Assembly (NCBI RefSeq): GCF_015624505.1
Contig: NZ_CP061379.1
Coordinates: 5,580,001-5,644,000 of the forward strand
DNA from: Bradyrhizobium commune
GTDB taxonomy: Bacteria; Pseudomonadota; Alphaproteobacteria; Rhizobiales; Xanthobacteraceae
Length of the DNA: 64,000 nt
Reading direction: 5' to 3'
A program made the position numbers and the translations under genes. The notes under the pieces are model-generated. The model made no database searches. It was not told where the DNA came from and saw nothing but the letters and a program-made list of their open reading frames with translations. Below, in pieces: positions 16,748 through 29,808 of this stretch; the first letter of the stretch is position 1, and every line of letters starts with the position of its first letter.

Positions 16748-18280
16748 TTAGGCCAGCGGCACCGCGACGAACCGGGTCGCCTCGGCGCTCTTCACCTGCA
16801 ACAACACGCTGTTCTTGCCGGACGATTTGGCCTGTGCGAGCTCAGAGCGGACGTCGCCGACATTGGCGACCGGCTTGCCGCCGACATTGAGGATGACGTC
16901 GCCGGTCTGGATGCCGCGCTGCGCGGCTGGTCCCTGCGGATCGACCTCGGTGACCACGACGCCCTTCTGGCCTGCGCCCTGGACGTCGCCGGCCGGCGCC
17001 AGGCTGAGGCCAAGGCGCGGCGTGCCCGGCTGCACCTTGCCGTCGTCGGACTTGCCGTTTCCTTGTGCCTGCCGCTCGTTCGGCAGCTCACCCAGCGCCA
17101 AGGTCACCGTCTTGCTCTCGCCCTTGTGGAAGACGTCGAGCTTCACCGACGTGCCCGGGGCCAGAGTCGCGATGGTGCGGGCGAGGTCGCGGGAGTCCTT
17201 CACCGCGTTGCCGTTGACGGCGGTGATGACGTCACCCGCCTCGATGCCGGCCTTGGCCGCCGGGCTATCCGCTTGCGGATTGTCGACGATCGCACCACGC
17301 GCCTCTTTCAGGCCGAGGCTGTCGGCGATGTCAGCCGTCACCGGCTGCACCTGCACGCCCAGCCAGCCGCGCGTCACTGCGCCCTTGTCCTTCAGCTGCG
17401 CGACCACGAGCTTCGCGGTCGTGGACGGAATGTCGAAGCCGATGCCGACCGAGCCGCCCGAGGGCGAGAAGATCGCGGTGTTCACACCGATCACATTGCC
17501 GTTCATGTCGAAGGCCGGACCGCCGGAATTACCCTTGTTGATGGGAGCATCGATCTGGATGAAGTCGTCATAGGGCCCGTTGCCGATGTCGCGGCCGCTG
17601 GCCGAGACGATGCCCGCGGTCACGGTGCCGCCGAGGCCGAAGGGATTGCCGACCGCGACCACCCAGTCGCCGATGCGCGGCTTTTGCTCGGAGAATTTCA
17701 CGAACGGGAAGTTCGCCTTGCCCTCGACCTTGATCAGCGCGAGATCCGTCTTGGGATCGGTGCCGACCACCTTCGCGGTGTAGATCGTGCCATCATCCGT
17801 CGTCACCTGCACCGACTGGGCGTGATCGACGACGTGGTTGTTGGTCACGGCATAGCCATCAGCCGAGATGAAGAAGCCGGAGCCCTCGCCCGTGATCACC
17901 TGGTGACGCTGACGCGGCATGCCGTTCATCCCGCCCGGGAACTGCCGCGAGAACTGGTCGAACGGCGAATCCTCGTCGGAATCCATCCGGTTCTGTTGCA
18001 GCATCGCGCTCTTGTCGTTGTCCTGGTCGATCTTCACCCGCACCGAGATGACGGCGGGTTTGACCTTGGCAACGAGATCGCCGAAGCCCGGCGGCGTCGC
18101 AGCGGTCTCCGCGGCCTGCGCGGGCGAAATCAGGGAGGTCACGCCGAACGGCACGGACGCGGGCGAGCTGGCCAGCACGGCCACGCCAAGCGCGGCCACG
18201 GTGCCGAGCAACGCGAGCCGGCGCGGCTTCAGGATCTTGCGGGACGTGGTGGTGTTGTCGGAATTGACGCGGTCGTTCAT
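16748..18280 (-). CDS. degP: Do/HtrA-family periplasmic serine protease with two PDZ domains
   Basis: The 510-residue product has a signal-anchor (RRLALLGTVAALGVAVLAS), then a trypsin-like domain with the full catalytic triad: His149 in TNNHVVDH, Asp179 in DPKTDLALI, Ser252 in KGNSGGPA. Two PDZ domains follow at about 290-385 and 405-510. This is the DegP/DegQ architecture for periplasmic quality control. I chose the ATG at 18280; an upstream GTG or ATG would extend it by up to 19 residues of non-signal-like sequence. A terminator follows the gene. Confidence 0.95.
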   Translation of the reverse strand: MNDRVNSDNTTTSRKILKPRRLALLGTVAALGVAVLASSPASVPFGVTSLISPAQAAETAATPPGFGDLVAKVKPAVISVRVKIDQDNDKSAMLQQNRMDSDEDSPFDQFSRQFPGGMNGMPRQRHQVITGEGSGFFISADGYAVTNNHVVDHAQSVQVTTDDGTIYTAKVVGTDPKTDLALIKVEGKANFPFVKFSEQKPRIGDWVVAVGNPFGLGGTVTAGIVSASGRDIGNGPYDDFIQIDAPINKGNSGGPAFDMNGNVIGVNTAIFSPSGGSVGIGFDIPSTTAKLVVAQLKDKGAVTRGWLGVQVQPVTADIADSLGLKEARGAIVDNPQADSPAAKAGIEAGDVITAVNGNAVKDSRDLARTIATLAPGTSVKLDVFHKGESKTVTLALGELPNERQAQGNGKSDDGKVQPGTPRLGLSLAPAGDVQGAGQKGVVVTEVDPQGPAAQRGIQTGDVILNVGGKPVANVGDVRSELAQAKSSGKNSVLLQVKSAEATRFVAVPLA

Positions 18281-18433
18281 GTCGGAATGTCCATGTTGGT
18301 GAAGGTGTCGCCTTGCACGCAACATGGACGCTCGCACCTTACGGTGTCCCGTCCACGCGATTAATTCTTGGCAAAGGTGCTGCGGCCGGCGGCCGCAGCG
18401 AGAAGTGTTGAAAGGAATGGCGAATAGAGCGCC

Positions 18434-18646
18434 TTAAGCCGCGGCGGGGGTCTCCCATGCCGCGGCTGCGAGAGCGTCCTCTTCGCGTTGCGCATTGCAC
18501 GCGTCGAAATGCGCCTTTAGCGCGATCTCGGCGAGATGTTCGAAATGCTCGGCCTGACCAAGGAGCTGCCAGTTCTGGAGCGGCCGATAGGCCGCCTGCT
18601 GACGGCAGAGGGACGCCAGTGCACGGTAGCGACGTACGTTCTCCAT
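18434..18646 (-). CDS. Small helical protein with ENVRRYRxxASLxRQ motif
   Basis: The ATG at 18646 follows a very strong GGGAGGG. The 70-residue product begins MENVRRYRALASLCRQQAAY and continues with RPLQNWQLLGQAEHFEHLAE. It is a clear paralogue of the product at 30916-31125, which shares ENVRRYR, IASLYRQ, AAFRP and a Trp-x-Leu-Leu-x-Gln-Ala segment. It is probably a three-helix protein. Function is unknown. Confidence 0.8.
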   Translation of the reverse strand: MENVRRYRALASLCRQQAAYRPLQNWQLLGQAEHFEHLAEIALKAHFDACNAQREEDALAAAAWETPAAA

Positions 18647-18831
18647 GAGACCCTCCCTCGCATTCATTCGGCTTATTATCCTGATTTGCGTCAGGCCGAT
18701 GGCGATTGTGCAAAACATTTGCTGCGCTCACGGCGCGCCTGATCGCAGTTAACTTTTGAGAAACACGTGCGCCGACTTTAGTTCCTATCGCGCCGACTTG
18801 CACGCGGAACTCAGCTTGATGGGGCGCAGGC

Positions 18832-20688
18832 CTAGGCTGAGAGGCGCCGCTCGACCGCGACACCGATCAGATCGAGATACCGCTCGATCAAATCGGGACG
18901 TCCCACGAGATAGCCCTGCACCTCCTCGCAGGCCTCGCGCTCCAGGAAGGCGCGCTGCGCTTCCGTCTCCACGCCTTCGGCGAGTACCGGGATGTTGAGC
19001 GCATGCGCCAGACTGAGGACCGCGCGGACGATCTCGGCCGATTGCGGCGTCGCCTCGAGGTTGGCGATGAAGCTGCGGTCGATCTTGATCTTGTCGAACG
19101 GGAACGACTGGAGATAGGACAGCGAAGAGTACCCGGTGCCGAAATCGTCCATCGCGATACGAATGCCGAGCGCTTTCAGCCGCCGCAGCAAGTTCAGCGC
19201 GCGGGTGAAATCGCCGATCAGCACACCTTCGGTGATCTCGACCTCGAGCCGGGTCGGCGCGAGCCCCGTCTCCAGCAGGATCTGGTGGATGGAGCGTTCG
19301 AGGTCGCCCGCCTGGAACTGGACCGGCGAGAGATTGACTGCGACCTGCAACGGCCGTGGCCAGGACGCCGCCTCGCGGCAGGCCTCGCGCAGGACCCATT
19401 CGCCGATCTGGATGATCAGCCCGTTCTCCTCGGCGAGCGGAATGAACTGGTCGGGCTGCACGAAGCCGCGTGTCGGGTGGTTCCAGCGCAGCAACGCCTC
19501 GAAGCCGATGACCTCGCCATCCATCCTCGCCTGTGGCTGGAAGTAGACAACAAGCTGGTTCTGCTCGAGCGCCTGCCGCAGATCGTGCTGCAACAACCTG
19601 CGGTCGCGCAACTCCTGATCCATCTCGGTTTCAAAGAAGCGGACCCTGCCCCTGCCCTCGCGCTTGGCGCGATAGAGCGCGGAATCGGCGTTCGCGAGCA
19701 GCGTCGCCGCGTCCACGCCGTCATCGGGGTAGACGGCAATGCCGGCGCTCAGGCCGACATGCGAGAGATAGTCGTCGACCTCGAGCTCGTTGCCGATCGC
19801 CTCGACCAGGCGTTCCGCGAGCGCCAGAACCTCTTCGCGGTAGACGTCATCGGGCATCAGGATCATGAACTCGTCGCCGCCGATGCGGGCGACGAAGGCG
19901 CCGTCGGCTTCCGCTGCGATACGATCTGCCGCCGCCCGCATCAGCATGTCGCCGACGGGATGGCCGAAGACGTCGTTGACCTCCTTGAAGCGATCGAGAT
20001 CGAGGCTGATCACAGCAAAGCTGGTCGAGGCCTCCTGCGCCCGCTCCAGCCGTTCGCCCAGCGCCACGTTGAAGGCACTGCGGTTCGGCAGATCGGTCAG
20101 GACGTCATGATGGGCAAGATGACTGATCCGCTCCTGGGTCGTCACGCGCTCGGTGACGTCCTCGATCACGCCGACCAGATATTGCGGCTCGCCGGCACTG
20201 TCGGTAATCAGCATCTTGCGCGAATTGATGACGCGGTCGTGCCCCTTGACGCCCACTTCGAGCAAATGATCCTCGAGGAACATCGGCATGCCGCTGTCGA
20301 CGACCCTGCGGTCCTGCTCACTGACCACGCGGGCGACGTCCGCCGGAAAGATCTCCTCCGGCGTCTTGCCCAGCATCTGCTCGCGCGGCAGGCCATAATA
20401 GTCCTCGCCGGCACGGTTGAGCAGAATGTAGCGGGAATCCTTCGCGCATTTCGCGAATACGGCGATCGGGATGTTCTCGACGATGGTATCGAGGAACTCA
20501 CGCGTCCGTAGCAGGTCCTGCTCGACCTCATCATGCGTCTGCGCGCGCGCATCGGCCGACCGTTGACGGTCGCGGTCGTTGGCCTCGTAAGCCGCGCTGA
20601 CGAGTTCGCCGAGCTTGACGATATCGACCTGGCCGTTGGCGTCGGTGGCGCAGCGAAGCTGCTCGGCGAGCAGGCGATGCATGGTCAT
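18832..20688 (-). CDS. PAS-GGDEF-EAL cyclic-di-GMP protein
   Basis: The 618-residue soluble protein has a helical N-terminus, a PAS sensor (about 62-182), a GGDEF domain with intact GGDEF at 270-274, and an EAL domain with intact EAL in GFEALLRW and DDFGTGYSS downstream. Both diguanylate cyclase and phosphodiesterase motifs are complete, and no RxxD inhibitory site precedes GGDEF. It could make or break c-di-GMP depending on the PAS signal. I chose the ATG at 20688, after GGGGCGG. It is the next gene downstream of the cbb operon but is separated by 260 bases. Confidence 0.93.
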   Translation of the reverse strand: MTMHRLLAEQLRCATDANGQVDIVKLGELVSAAYEANDRDRQRSADARAQTHDEVEQDLLRTREFLDTIVENIPIAVFAKCAKDSRYILLNRAGEDYYGLPREQMLGKTPEEIFPADVARVVSEQDRRVVDSGMPMFLEDHLLEVGVKGHDRVINSRKMLITDSAGEPQYLVGVIEDVTERVTTQERISHLAHHDVLTDLPNRSAFNVALGERLERAQEASTSFAVISLDLDRFKEVNDVFGHPVGDMLMRAAADRIAAEADGAFVARIGGDEFMILMPDDVYREEVLALAERLVEAIGNELEVDDYLSHVGLSAGIAVYPDDGVDAATLLANADSALYRAKREGRGRVRFFETEMDQELRDRRLLQHDLRQALEQNQLVVYFQPQARMDGEVIGFEALLRWNHPTRGFVQPDQFIPLAEENGLIIQIGEWVLREACREAASWPRPLQVAVNLSPVQFQAGDLERSIHQILLETGLAPTRLEVEITEGVLIGDFTRALNLLRRLKALGIRIAMDDFGTGYSSLSYLQSFPFDKIKIDRSFIANLEATPQSAEIVRAVLSLAHALNIPVLAEGVETEAQRAFLEREACEEVQGYLVGRPDLIERYLDLIGVAVERRLSA

Positions 20689-20952
20689 GCCACCGCCCCG
20701 CACCGCGTGCAGGCCTCATGCCTGCCGAAAGATTCGATCCGCATCCCCGCGCTCTCTCGCGTTCCTAAACCGCAGATTGAAACGCTTAGCATTGCCCGGG
20801 CGTTAATCGCACTTTCGTCTCAGCGACGTTGGTTACCCCGGCATGAAGGGGGAAACCGCTTTGCGTGGAATCTTCCGTAGAACCCCGGATAAAAGTGGTG
20901 CACCTTGGGACAACAACCTCCAGTGCGCTTTGGAGCGCGACCCATCCGTAGT

Positions 20953-21687
20953 CTACCGGATGCGCGCAGTCTCGCCGGCACGCAGCAGCTGCGCGGAATT
21001 ATCCTGCATCTTCGGAACTCGGCCAGCTTCGGCGGCGATGCGAATGGCCGCGATGTTGGCGGCATAGTCGGCGCTGCTGCCGCGGAACACGGCGGAACCC
21101 GCCACGAGCGTATCCGCCCCCGCGGCGGCAACGGCGGCGGCATTGTCGCGCGTGATGCCGCCATCGACCTCGAGCCGGATCGGCCGCTCGCCAATCATGC
21201 TCCGAATGCGCCCGATCTTCTCGATCTGGGATTCGAGAAAAGACTGGCCGCCGAAGCCCGGATTGACCGTCATCACCAGCACGAGATCGATGCGATCGAG
21301 CACATATTCGATGGCGCTCTCGGGCGTGGCCGGGCACAGGCTAACGCCGGCCTTCCTGCCGAGCGTGCGAATCGCCTGAAGCGAGCGGTCGAGATGCGGG
21401 CCTGCTTCCGCATGGACGGTGATGACGTCGGCGCCTGCCTTTGCGAACGCCTCGAGATAGGAATCGGTCGGGGCGATCATCAGATGCACGTCAAAGATCT
21501 TCGACGTCACAGGTCGGATCGCCTTGATGACGTCGGCGCCAAAACTGATGTTCGGGACAAAATGGCCATCCATGACGTCGCAATGAATCCAGTCGGCGCC
21601 GGCCGCGTCGATCGCCCCGACCTGCTCGCCAAGGCGCGCGAAATCCGCCGCCAGGATCGAGGGCGCAATGAGTATCTCTCTGGTCAT
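20953..21687 (-). CDS. rpe: Ribulose-phosphate 3-epimerase (last gene of cbb operon)
   Basis: The 244-residue TIM barrel has the family signatures [41 protein letters not shown] and EVDGGI. It interconverts ribulose-5-P and xylulose-5-P and feeds RuBP regeneration. Its ATG overlaps the cbbX stop (ATGA), which shows translational coupling, and it is the last gene of the operon; cbbE is an alternative name. The C-terminus extends about 15 residues past the usual end. Confidence 0.95.
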   Translation of the reverse strand: MTREILIAPSILAADFARLGEQVGAIDAAGADWIHCDVMDGHFVPNISFGADVIKAIRPVTSKIFDVHLMIAPTDSYLEAFAKAGADVITVHAEAGPHLDRSLQAIRTLGRKAGVSLCPATPESAIEYVLDRIDLVLVMTVNPGFGGQSFLESQIEKIGRIRSMIGERPIRLEVDGGITRDNAAAVAAAGADTLVAGSAVFRGSSADYAANIAAIRIAAEAGRVPKMQDNSAQLLRAGETARIR

Positions 21688-22616
21688 GGCTTGGCACTCC
21701 GCGCATCGGCCCCGCCGCTGAAGACGCGGCTCGCCAGCACGTCGGCCGGGTCGATGGTTTCGAGATCCGCAACATCGAGCATCCGGTCGAGATCGGACAT
21801 CAGGCGATCGGCCTGCCGCAGGCGGATGCGATCGACGGCGTTGCGGATCGAGCGGGCGTTGGAGAAGAACGGCTGGGTCCGTCGCAGCGCGATGTATTTT
21901 TCGAACGCCTCGCGCGCCGCGGCCGAGAAGCGGTAACCGCGCTCCCTGAGCATCAGCTCGGCGATGACCAGCAGCTCGGCCTCGGCATAATCCGGAAATT
22001 CGATGTGATGGGCGATGCGCGAGCGGAAGCCGGGATTGGAGGCGAAGAAGCTCGTCATGCGCTCGCCATAGCCGGCGAGGATCACAACGAGGTCCTCGCG
22101 CTGGTTCTCCATCACCTGAAGCAGGATCTCGATCGCCTCCTGGCCGTAGTCGCGCTCGTTGTCGGGCCGATGCAAATAATAAGCCTCGTCGATGAAGAGC
22201 ACGCCGCCCATCGCCTTCTTCAATATCTCTTTGGTCTTCGGTGCGGTGTGACCGATATATTGCCCGACCAGATCGTCGCGCGTGACCGAGATCACCTGCC
22301 CACGCCGCACGAAGCCGAGACCGTGCAGGATTTTTGCCATGCGCAGCGCCACCGTGGTCTTGCCGGTGCCGGGATTGCCGGTGAACGACATGTGCAGCGT
22401 CGGCAGAGCAGACGCCAATCCCGCGCGCTGCCGGATACGCTCGATCAGCAGCAGCGACGCGATCTGGCGCACACGGCTTTTGACTGGCCGCAGCCCGATC
22501 AGCTCCTGCTCGAGCTGTTGCAGCGTATCGGTGATCCCGGCGATTTCAGCCTCCTTGCGGAGATCGAAATGGGTCTCGTTGGGCTCAGTGGTCGTTGCGT
22601 GGGGAACGTCGAGCAT
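21684..22616 (-). CDS. cbbX: CbbX, AAA+ red-type RuBisCO activase
   Basis: The 310-residue AAA+ ATPase has Walker [10 protein letters not shown], Walker [11 protein letters not shown] and the arginine-containing C-terminal lid. CbbX remodels RuBisCO of red type that is blocked by sugar phosphates, by pulling on the CbbL C-terminal tail. The start at 22616 follows GAGGTG. It sits directly downstream of cbbS, 99 bases away, and overlaps rpe by four bases, the usual order in Bradyrhizobium-like organisms. Confidence 0.95.
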   Translation of the reverse strand: MLDVPHATTTEPNETHFDLRKEAEIAGITDTLQQLEQELIGLRPVKSRVRQIASLLLIERIRQRAGLASALPTLHMSFTGNPGTGKTTVALRMAKILHGLGFVRRGQVISVTRDDLVGQYIGHTAPKTKEILKKAMGGVLFIDEAYYLHRPDNERDYGQEAIEILLQVMENQREDLVVILAGYGERMTSFFASNPGFRSRIAHHIEFPDYAEAELLVIAELMLRERGYRFSAAAREAFEKYIALRRTQPFFSNARSIRNAVDRIRLRQADRLMSDLDRMLDVADLETIDPADVLASRVFSGGADARSAKP

Positions 22617-22715
22617 CGGCACCTCGAAGAAAAGAGCTTCGCCGCGGGGGGAAGCGGCGAAGCAGTGGTCCGCCAAGGATACGGAGCAGGGAGCGCTCCG
22701 CGCGGAGCAGAATGG

Positions 22716-23123
22716 TTATTGAGTGACGTGCGCGACCGGCTTTCGCACGGTGGTGTAGCGGATCACGCGGCCGCCCACCTCCTGCCGCACCAGCTCGAAC
22801 TCGGCCTCCTGCGGCGGGCGGTTGACGAGGAACGAGATCCGCACTGATTCCCAGCCATGGCTTGAGTCAAATCCGCTGATGCGGATGTAGCTGTTACCAT
22901 AGACCCGGCGGCACTCCGCGAGCTCCATCATCACACCGGCGGCGTCCTGGAGATCGAACATCGGCAGCCCCCACATCTCCCAATAGGTGCTGCGGGGATG
23001 CGGATCGTCGGTAAACTCGATGTTCACCGCCCAGCCTTTGACAAGGCAGTATTGCACCTGCTTAGTGATCTGGTCGTCGGTCAGATCCGGCAGGAACGAG
23101 AAGCAGCCCTGGGTGAGTTTCAT
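22716..23123 (-). CDS. cbbS: RuBisCO small subunit, red type
   Basis: The 135-residue protein begins MKLTQGCFSFLPDLTDDQI and contains YWEMWGLPMFD and the C-terminal extension (GFDSSHGWESVRISF and on to VTQ) typical of form IC small subunits, which form the extra beta-hairpin in the central pore. It starts 12 bases after cbbL, so both subunits are translated from one message. Confidence 0.96.
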   Translation of the reverse strand: MKLTQGCFSFLPDLTDDQITKQVQYCLVKGWAVNIEFTDDPHPRSTYWEMWGLPMFDLQDAAGVMMELAECRRVYGNSYIRISGFDSSHGWESVRISFLVNRPPQEAEFELVRQEVGGRVIRYTTVRKPVAHVTQ

Positions 23124-23134
23124 CTTGCGTCTCC

Positions 23135-25712
<2,578 letters not shown>

Positions 25713-25726
25713 GAAGAGTCCTCCTG

Positions 25727-27748
25727 TTATTGCTTGCGAGCTCGGGCGATCGCCCGGCGGGCGGCTTCGGCGACGCTTTGCGGCGTGATGCCGAATTCGC
25801 GGTAGAGCACGGGCGCCGGTGCCGAGGCGCCGAAGCCGCGCATGCCAACGAATTCGCCATCGGCTCCGATCCAGCGATGCCAATCGCCAACGATGGCCGC
25901 TTCGACGCCGACGCGCGGCGCGGTACCGAGCACGCAGGCGCGGTAATCCTCCGGCTGCTCCTCGAACAACGCGAAGCAGGGTGCGGAGACGACGGCCGCG
26001 CGGACGTGTTCGGTCGCAAGCAGGCGCGCAGCCTCCAGCGCGATCGAGACTTCCGAGCCGGTCGCCATCAGCGTCACGTCGCGACCACCTTCCGGCGAGA
26101 CGACGAGATAGGCGCCCCGCGCGACGCGGTTTCGGCCCCGCGCATCGCTGCGGAAGGTCGGCAAGGCCTGGCGCGACAGGCACAGCACGGACGGGCGATC
26201 TTCCGCCTCAAATGCGCAGTCCCAGGCTTCCAGCGTCTCCACGGCATCCGCCGGGCGGAACACGAGCAGATTGGGAATGACGCGCAACGCGGCGAGATGC
26301 TCGACCGGCTGATGCGTCGGGCCGTCCTCACCGAGCCCGATGGAGTCGTGAGTCATCACGTGAATGACCCGCAGCCGCATCAAGGACGCAAGGCGGATCG
26401 CCGGCCGGCTGTAATCGGAGAAGGCGAGGAACGTGCCGCCATAGGGAATGAAGCCACCATGCAGCGCGAGGCCGTTCATCGCCGCAGCCATGCCGTGCTC
26501 GCGGATGCCATAGTGGATGTAGTCGCCGGCGAACGCGTCGCGCTTGACCGGAGTTTGCGCCTTGGCGTGCGTCAGGTTCGAATGCGTCAGATCCGCAGAG
26601 CCGCCGACGAGTCCGGGGATCGTGCCGGCAATGCCGTCGAGCACCTGTTGCGAGGCCTGCCGCGTCGCAAGCTTCGGACGCTCGGTGGCAAAGCGCTCGC
26701 GCAATTTCGACGCGGCCAGTACATAGGCCTCCGGCAGCGCGACCGCCTTGCCCTCGACGAACAGATCGCGCTGCCCCGGCGTCGCGTCTTCGTAGCGATC
26801 GAGCCAGGCAAGACGATCGACCTGCCCGCGCTGCCCGATCATCCGCCACGTCTTCATGATCGTGACAGGCACCACGAAGGGCTGATAATCCCAACCAAGG
26901 GCCCGTCGCGCTGCCGCGGTCTGCTCGGTGCCGAGCGGCGCACCATGCGCCTTCTCGGTGCCCTGCCGGTCCGGCGCGCCGTAGCCGATGATGGTGCGGC
27001 ATGCGATCAGCGACGGCTTTGCGCTCCCACGCTCCTCGGCAATCGCCTGCGCGACGGCTTCGGGATCATGCCCGTCGACACGACGTACCGACCAGCCGGA
27101 TGCGGCGAAGCGTGCGAGCTGGTCATCCGATGTCGCAAGCGAGGTCGGCCCGTCGATGGAGATACCGTTGTCGTCAAACAGCACGATCAGACGACCGAGC
27201 CCGAGATGGCCGGCGAGCGAGATCGCCTCCTGGCTGATGCCCTCCATCAGACAGCCGTCACCGGCGATGACATAGGTGAAGTGATCGACGAGCCCATCGC
27301 CATGCCGCGCATTGGCCATGCGCTCGGCCAGCGCCATGCCGACGGCGGTCGCGATCCCCTGCCCCAACGGGCCTGTCGTGGTCTCGACGCCAGGCGTATG
27401 GCCGTGTTCCGGATGACCCGGCGTCTTGGAGCCCCATTGCCGGAACGCCTTGATGTCGTCGAGGCTGACATCGCCGCCGGTCAGATGCAGCAGCGCATAG
27501 AGCAGCATCGAGCCGTGGCCCGCCGAGAGCACGAAGCGATCGCGATCCGGCCAATTCGGGTGCGCGGAGTCGAACTTCAGGAAGCGCGAGAACAGCACGG
27601 TCGCGACGTCGGCCATGCCCATGGGCAGGCCGGGATGACCGGACTGCGAGATCTCGATGGCATCGACCGCGAGGAAGCGGACGGCATTGGCGAGATCGCT
27701 ATGCGCGACGGCGTAGAGGTCTGCTTCGGCGTGGACGGAGATATTCAT
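25727..27748 (-). CDS. cbbT: Transketolase of the Calvin cycle
   Basis: The 673-residue ThDP enzyme has [13 protein letters not shown], the ThDP motif [13 protein letters not shown], and the [13 protein letters not shown] segment of transketolases, with a complete C-terminal domain. It transfers two-carbon units in RuBP regeneration. It is third in the operon, 16 bases after cbbP. Length is normal. Confidence 0.96.
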   Translation of the reverse strand: MNISVHAEADLYAVAHSDLANAVRFLAVDAIEISQSGHPGLPMGMADVATVLFSRFLKFDSAHPNWPDRDRFVLSAGHGSMLLYALLHLTGGDVSLDDIKAFRQWGSKTPGHPEHGHTPGVETTTGPLGQGIATAVGMALAERMANARHGDGLVDHFTYVIAGDGCLMEGISQEAISLAGHLGLGRLIVLFDDNGISIDGPTSLATSDDQLARFAASGWSVRRVDGHDPEAVAQAIAEERGSAKPSLIACRTIIGYGAPDRQGTEKAHGAPLGTEQTAAARRALGWDYQPFVVPVTIMKTWRMIGQRGQVDRLAWLDRYEDATPGQRDLFVEGKAVALPEAYVLAASKLRERFATERPKLATRQASQQVLDGIAGTIPGLVGGSADLTHSNLTHAKAQTPVKRDAFAGDYIHYGIREHGMAAAMNGLALHGGFIPYGGTFLAFSDYSRPAIRLASLMRLRVIHVMTHDSIGLGEDGPTHQPVEHLAALRVIPNLLVFRPADAVETLEAWDCAFEAEDRPSVLCLSRQALPTFRSDARGRNRVARGAYLVVSPEGGRDVTLMATGSEVSIALEAARLLATEHVRAAVVSAPCFALFEEQPEDYRACVLGTAPRVGVEAAIVGDWHRWIGADGEFVGMRGFGASAPAPVLYREFGITPQSVAEAARRAIARARKQ

Positions 27749-27764
27749 CGGATACTCTCCTTGT

Positions 27765-28640
27765 TCACTTCGAGCTGCGCTTGCGCTCGATCAGCTGCAT
27801 GATCAGAGGCGTCAGGATCAGCTGCATCGCGAGATCAAGCTTCGCGCCCGGACACACGATCGAATTCGCGCGCGACATCCAGCTCTGCGGCAGCATCGAG
27901 AGCAGATACGGGAAGTCGATGCCGCGCGGATTCTTGAAGCGGATCACGACCATCGATTCGTCCGGCGTCGGGATCCAGCGCGCGATGAACGGATTCGACG
28001 TGTCCACCGTCGGAACGCGCTGGAAGTTGATGTCGGTCTCGGTGAATTGCGGGCAGATGTAGTGGATGTAGTCCGGCATCCGCCGCAGGATCGTGTCGGT
28101 AACCGCCTCGGTCGAGTAACCACGCGCACTGCGGTCGCGGTGCAGCTTTTGGATCCATTCGAGATTGATGACGGGCACGACGCCGATCTTGAGATCGGCG
28201 TAGCGCGCGACATTGACCTTTTCGGTGACCACGGCGCCGTGCAGACCTTCGTAGAACAGCAGGTCCGAATTTTCGGGCAGTCGCTCCCATTCGGTGAAGA
28301 TTCCGGGCGCTACGCCATGCAGCGCGGATTCCTCGGCGTCATGAACGTAGTGCCGCGTCACGGCGGTGCCGGTCTCGCCATAGTCGCGGAAGGCACGCTC
28401 CAGCTCCTCGAACAGATTGGTCTCGGGGCTGAAATGACTGAAATGCTTGTTGCCGCGCTCGGCCTCCCTGGCCATCTGCGTGCGCATCTCGGCACGGTCG
28501 TAGCGATGGAACGCATCGCCCTCGATGTAGACGGCGTTGACCTTCTCGCGGAAGAATATCTGCTCAAACGTCCTCTTGACCGAGGTGGTGCCGGCGCCGG
28601 ACGAGCCGGTGATCGAGATGATCGGGTGCTTGCGGGACAT
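27765..28640 (-). CDS. cbbP: Phosphoribulokinase, class I (proteobacterial)
   Basis: The 291-residue kinase begins [20 protein letters not shown] with an intact P-loop and contains [10 protein letters not shown] and LLFYEGLHG. It converts ribulose-5-P plus ATP to RuBP, the RuBisCO substrate. The ATG at 28640 follows GAGAGGAGG. It lies 13 bases downstream of cbbF. Confidence 0.97.
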   Translation of the reverse strand: MSRKHPIISITGSSGAGTTSVKRTFEQIFFREKVNAVYIEGDAFHRYDRAEMRTQMAREAERGNKHFSHFSPETNLFEELERAFRDYGETGTAVTRHYVHDAEESALHGVAPGIFTEWERLPENSDLLFYEGLHGAVVTEKVNVARYADLKIGVVPVINLEWIQKLHRDRSARGYSTEAVTDTILRRMPDYIHYICPQFTETDINFQRVPTVDTSNPFIARWIPTPDESMVVIRFKNPRGIDFPYLLSMLPQSWMSRANSIVCPGAKLDLAMQLILTPLIMQLIERKRSSK

Positions 28641-28653
28641 GAGCGACCTCCTC

Positions 28654-29691
28654 TCACAGCCGGAAGAAGCCGCGCCGCGCGAACAGCGGCGCGGAGACGC
28701 TCGCGACCAGCAGCGGATCACAGTGCAATTCCGCGACGCGCCGCACCTCGTTGCTCGATCCCATAATCAGCGGCACGCGCTGATGCAGGCTTTGCGCTGC
28801 GAGGTCGAGGATGCGTTCGCGCCCGGTCGAGGCGGAGCCGCCGGCCTGCTCGATGATCATCGCCATCGGGTGCGCCTCATAGGTGAGACGCAGGCGGCCG
28901 TCGCCATAGCCGGGCCGCGCGTCGGAGGGATAGAGGAACACGCCGCCGCGGGTGAGAATGCGATAGGCCTCCGCGACCAGCGAGCCGATCCAGCGCATGT
29001 TGAAATTGTGGTTCGCGGGCCCTTCGACACCGGCGAGGCATTCGTCGACGAAGGCGCGCACCGGCGGGTCCCAGTGCCGACGGTTGGACGCGTTGATTGC
29101 GAACTCTTCGCAGGCCTCTGATATTTGCACGCCGCTGCGCGCGAGGCGGAAGCAGCGGGCCTTGCGATCGAGCGTGAAGATGTCGACACCGTCGCCGAGG
29201 GTCAGCACCAGCGAGGTCTGCGGGCCGTAGGTGACGAAGCCCGCCGCGAGCTGCGCCGAGCCGCGTTGGTGGAAGGCGAGCGCGAGATCGTCCGGCGCCG
29301 GCAGGATCGAGAAGATCGTGCCGACGGTCATGTTGATATCGATGTTGGAGGAGCCGTCGAGCGGATCGATCGCGACGCAGATCTTGGCTTCGCGATCGCC
29401 GGTCTGCGGCTCGCGCATCTCCTCCGACGCCAGCGCCGCGATCGGTAGCTTGCTGAGGCAGCGGCGCAGGATCGCGTCCGCCTGCACGTCGAGATCGCGC
29501 TGCACGTCGCCGTCGCTGTTGCGGCCCGTCGTCAGGCCCGAGGCGTCCGCCAGTTCTCCCGTGCCGGTGAGGTCGGCAATCTCGATTGCCGCCGCCGCGA
29601 TGGCGTCGACTGCGGCAGCCACGGCCAACGCGTGCGGCGCCGTCTCGGAATACCGTTGAAGGTGGTCGTCCAGCCTGAGTTGCCCGGTCAT
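28654..29691 (-). CDS. cbbF: Fructose-1,6-bisphosphatase, first gene of cbb operon
   Basis: The 345-residue class I FBPase/SBPase has the metal and substrate motifs [12 protein letters not shown] and [19 protein letters not shown]. In proteobacteria this enzyme also acts on sedoheptulose-1,7-bisphosphate. I chose the ATG at 29691 ([11 protein letters not shown]); an ATG at 29724 would add 11 residues and has a GGGGGA only four bases upstream. It leads the operon and is divergent from cbbR. Confidence 0.94.
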   Translation of the reverse strand: MTGQLRLDDHLQRYSETAPHALAVAAAVDAIAAAAIEIADLTGTGELADASGLTTGRNSDGDVQRDLDVQADAILRRCLSKLPIAALASEEMREPQTGDREAKICVAIDPLDGSSNIDINMTVGTIFSILPAPDDLALAFHQRGSAQLAAGFVTYGPQTSLVLTLGDGVDIFTLDRKARCFRLARSGVQISEACEEFAINASNRRHWDPPVRAFVDECLAGVEGPANHNFNMRWIGSLVAEAYRILTRGGVFLYPSDARPGYGDGRLRLTYEAHPMAMIIEQAGGSASTGRERILDLAAQSLHQRVPLIMGSSNEVRRVAELHCDPLLVASVSAPLFARRGFFRL

Positions 29692-29769
29692 CTGCGTCCA
29701 TCCCCTTGCTGGCGCCGCATCCATTTTCCCCCGGCGGAGGCAGGTGCGGTCGGTCCCAGCACGATGAGA

Positions 29770-29808
29770 TTGACAGGGCCGGCTTAATAAGGAAAATTTC
29801 TATTCATA
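29770..29808. promoter_or_regulatory. Candidate CbbR operator and cbbR promoter
   Basis: The cbbF-cbbR gap is GC-rich except for an AT island at 29784-29808. It holds an interrupted dyad, AATA at 29786-29789 and TATT at 29801-29804 with 11 bases between, the shape expected for a LysR-type site. TTGACA at 29770-29775 fits a -35 box for cbbR, but the -10 at 17-base spacing is poor. The assignment rests on position and symmetry. Confidence 0.5.

Noticed and set aside
16673-18364. Open frame of 563 codons opposite the degP-like gene
   Set aside because: It is antisense to a protease with a full catalytic triad. The translation is low-complexity Arg/Asp/His-rich.
19003-20511. Open frame of 502 codons opposite the PAS-GGDEF-EAL gene
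   Set aside because: Same reason: antisense shadow in GC-rich DNA, with no domain or ribosome site.
25730-27802. Open frame of 690 codons opposite transketolase
   Set aside because: It is longer than the true gene but has no recognisable domain; the minus strand encodes a complete transketolase.
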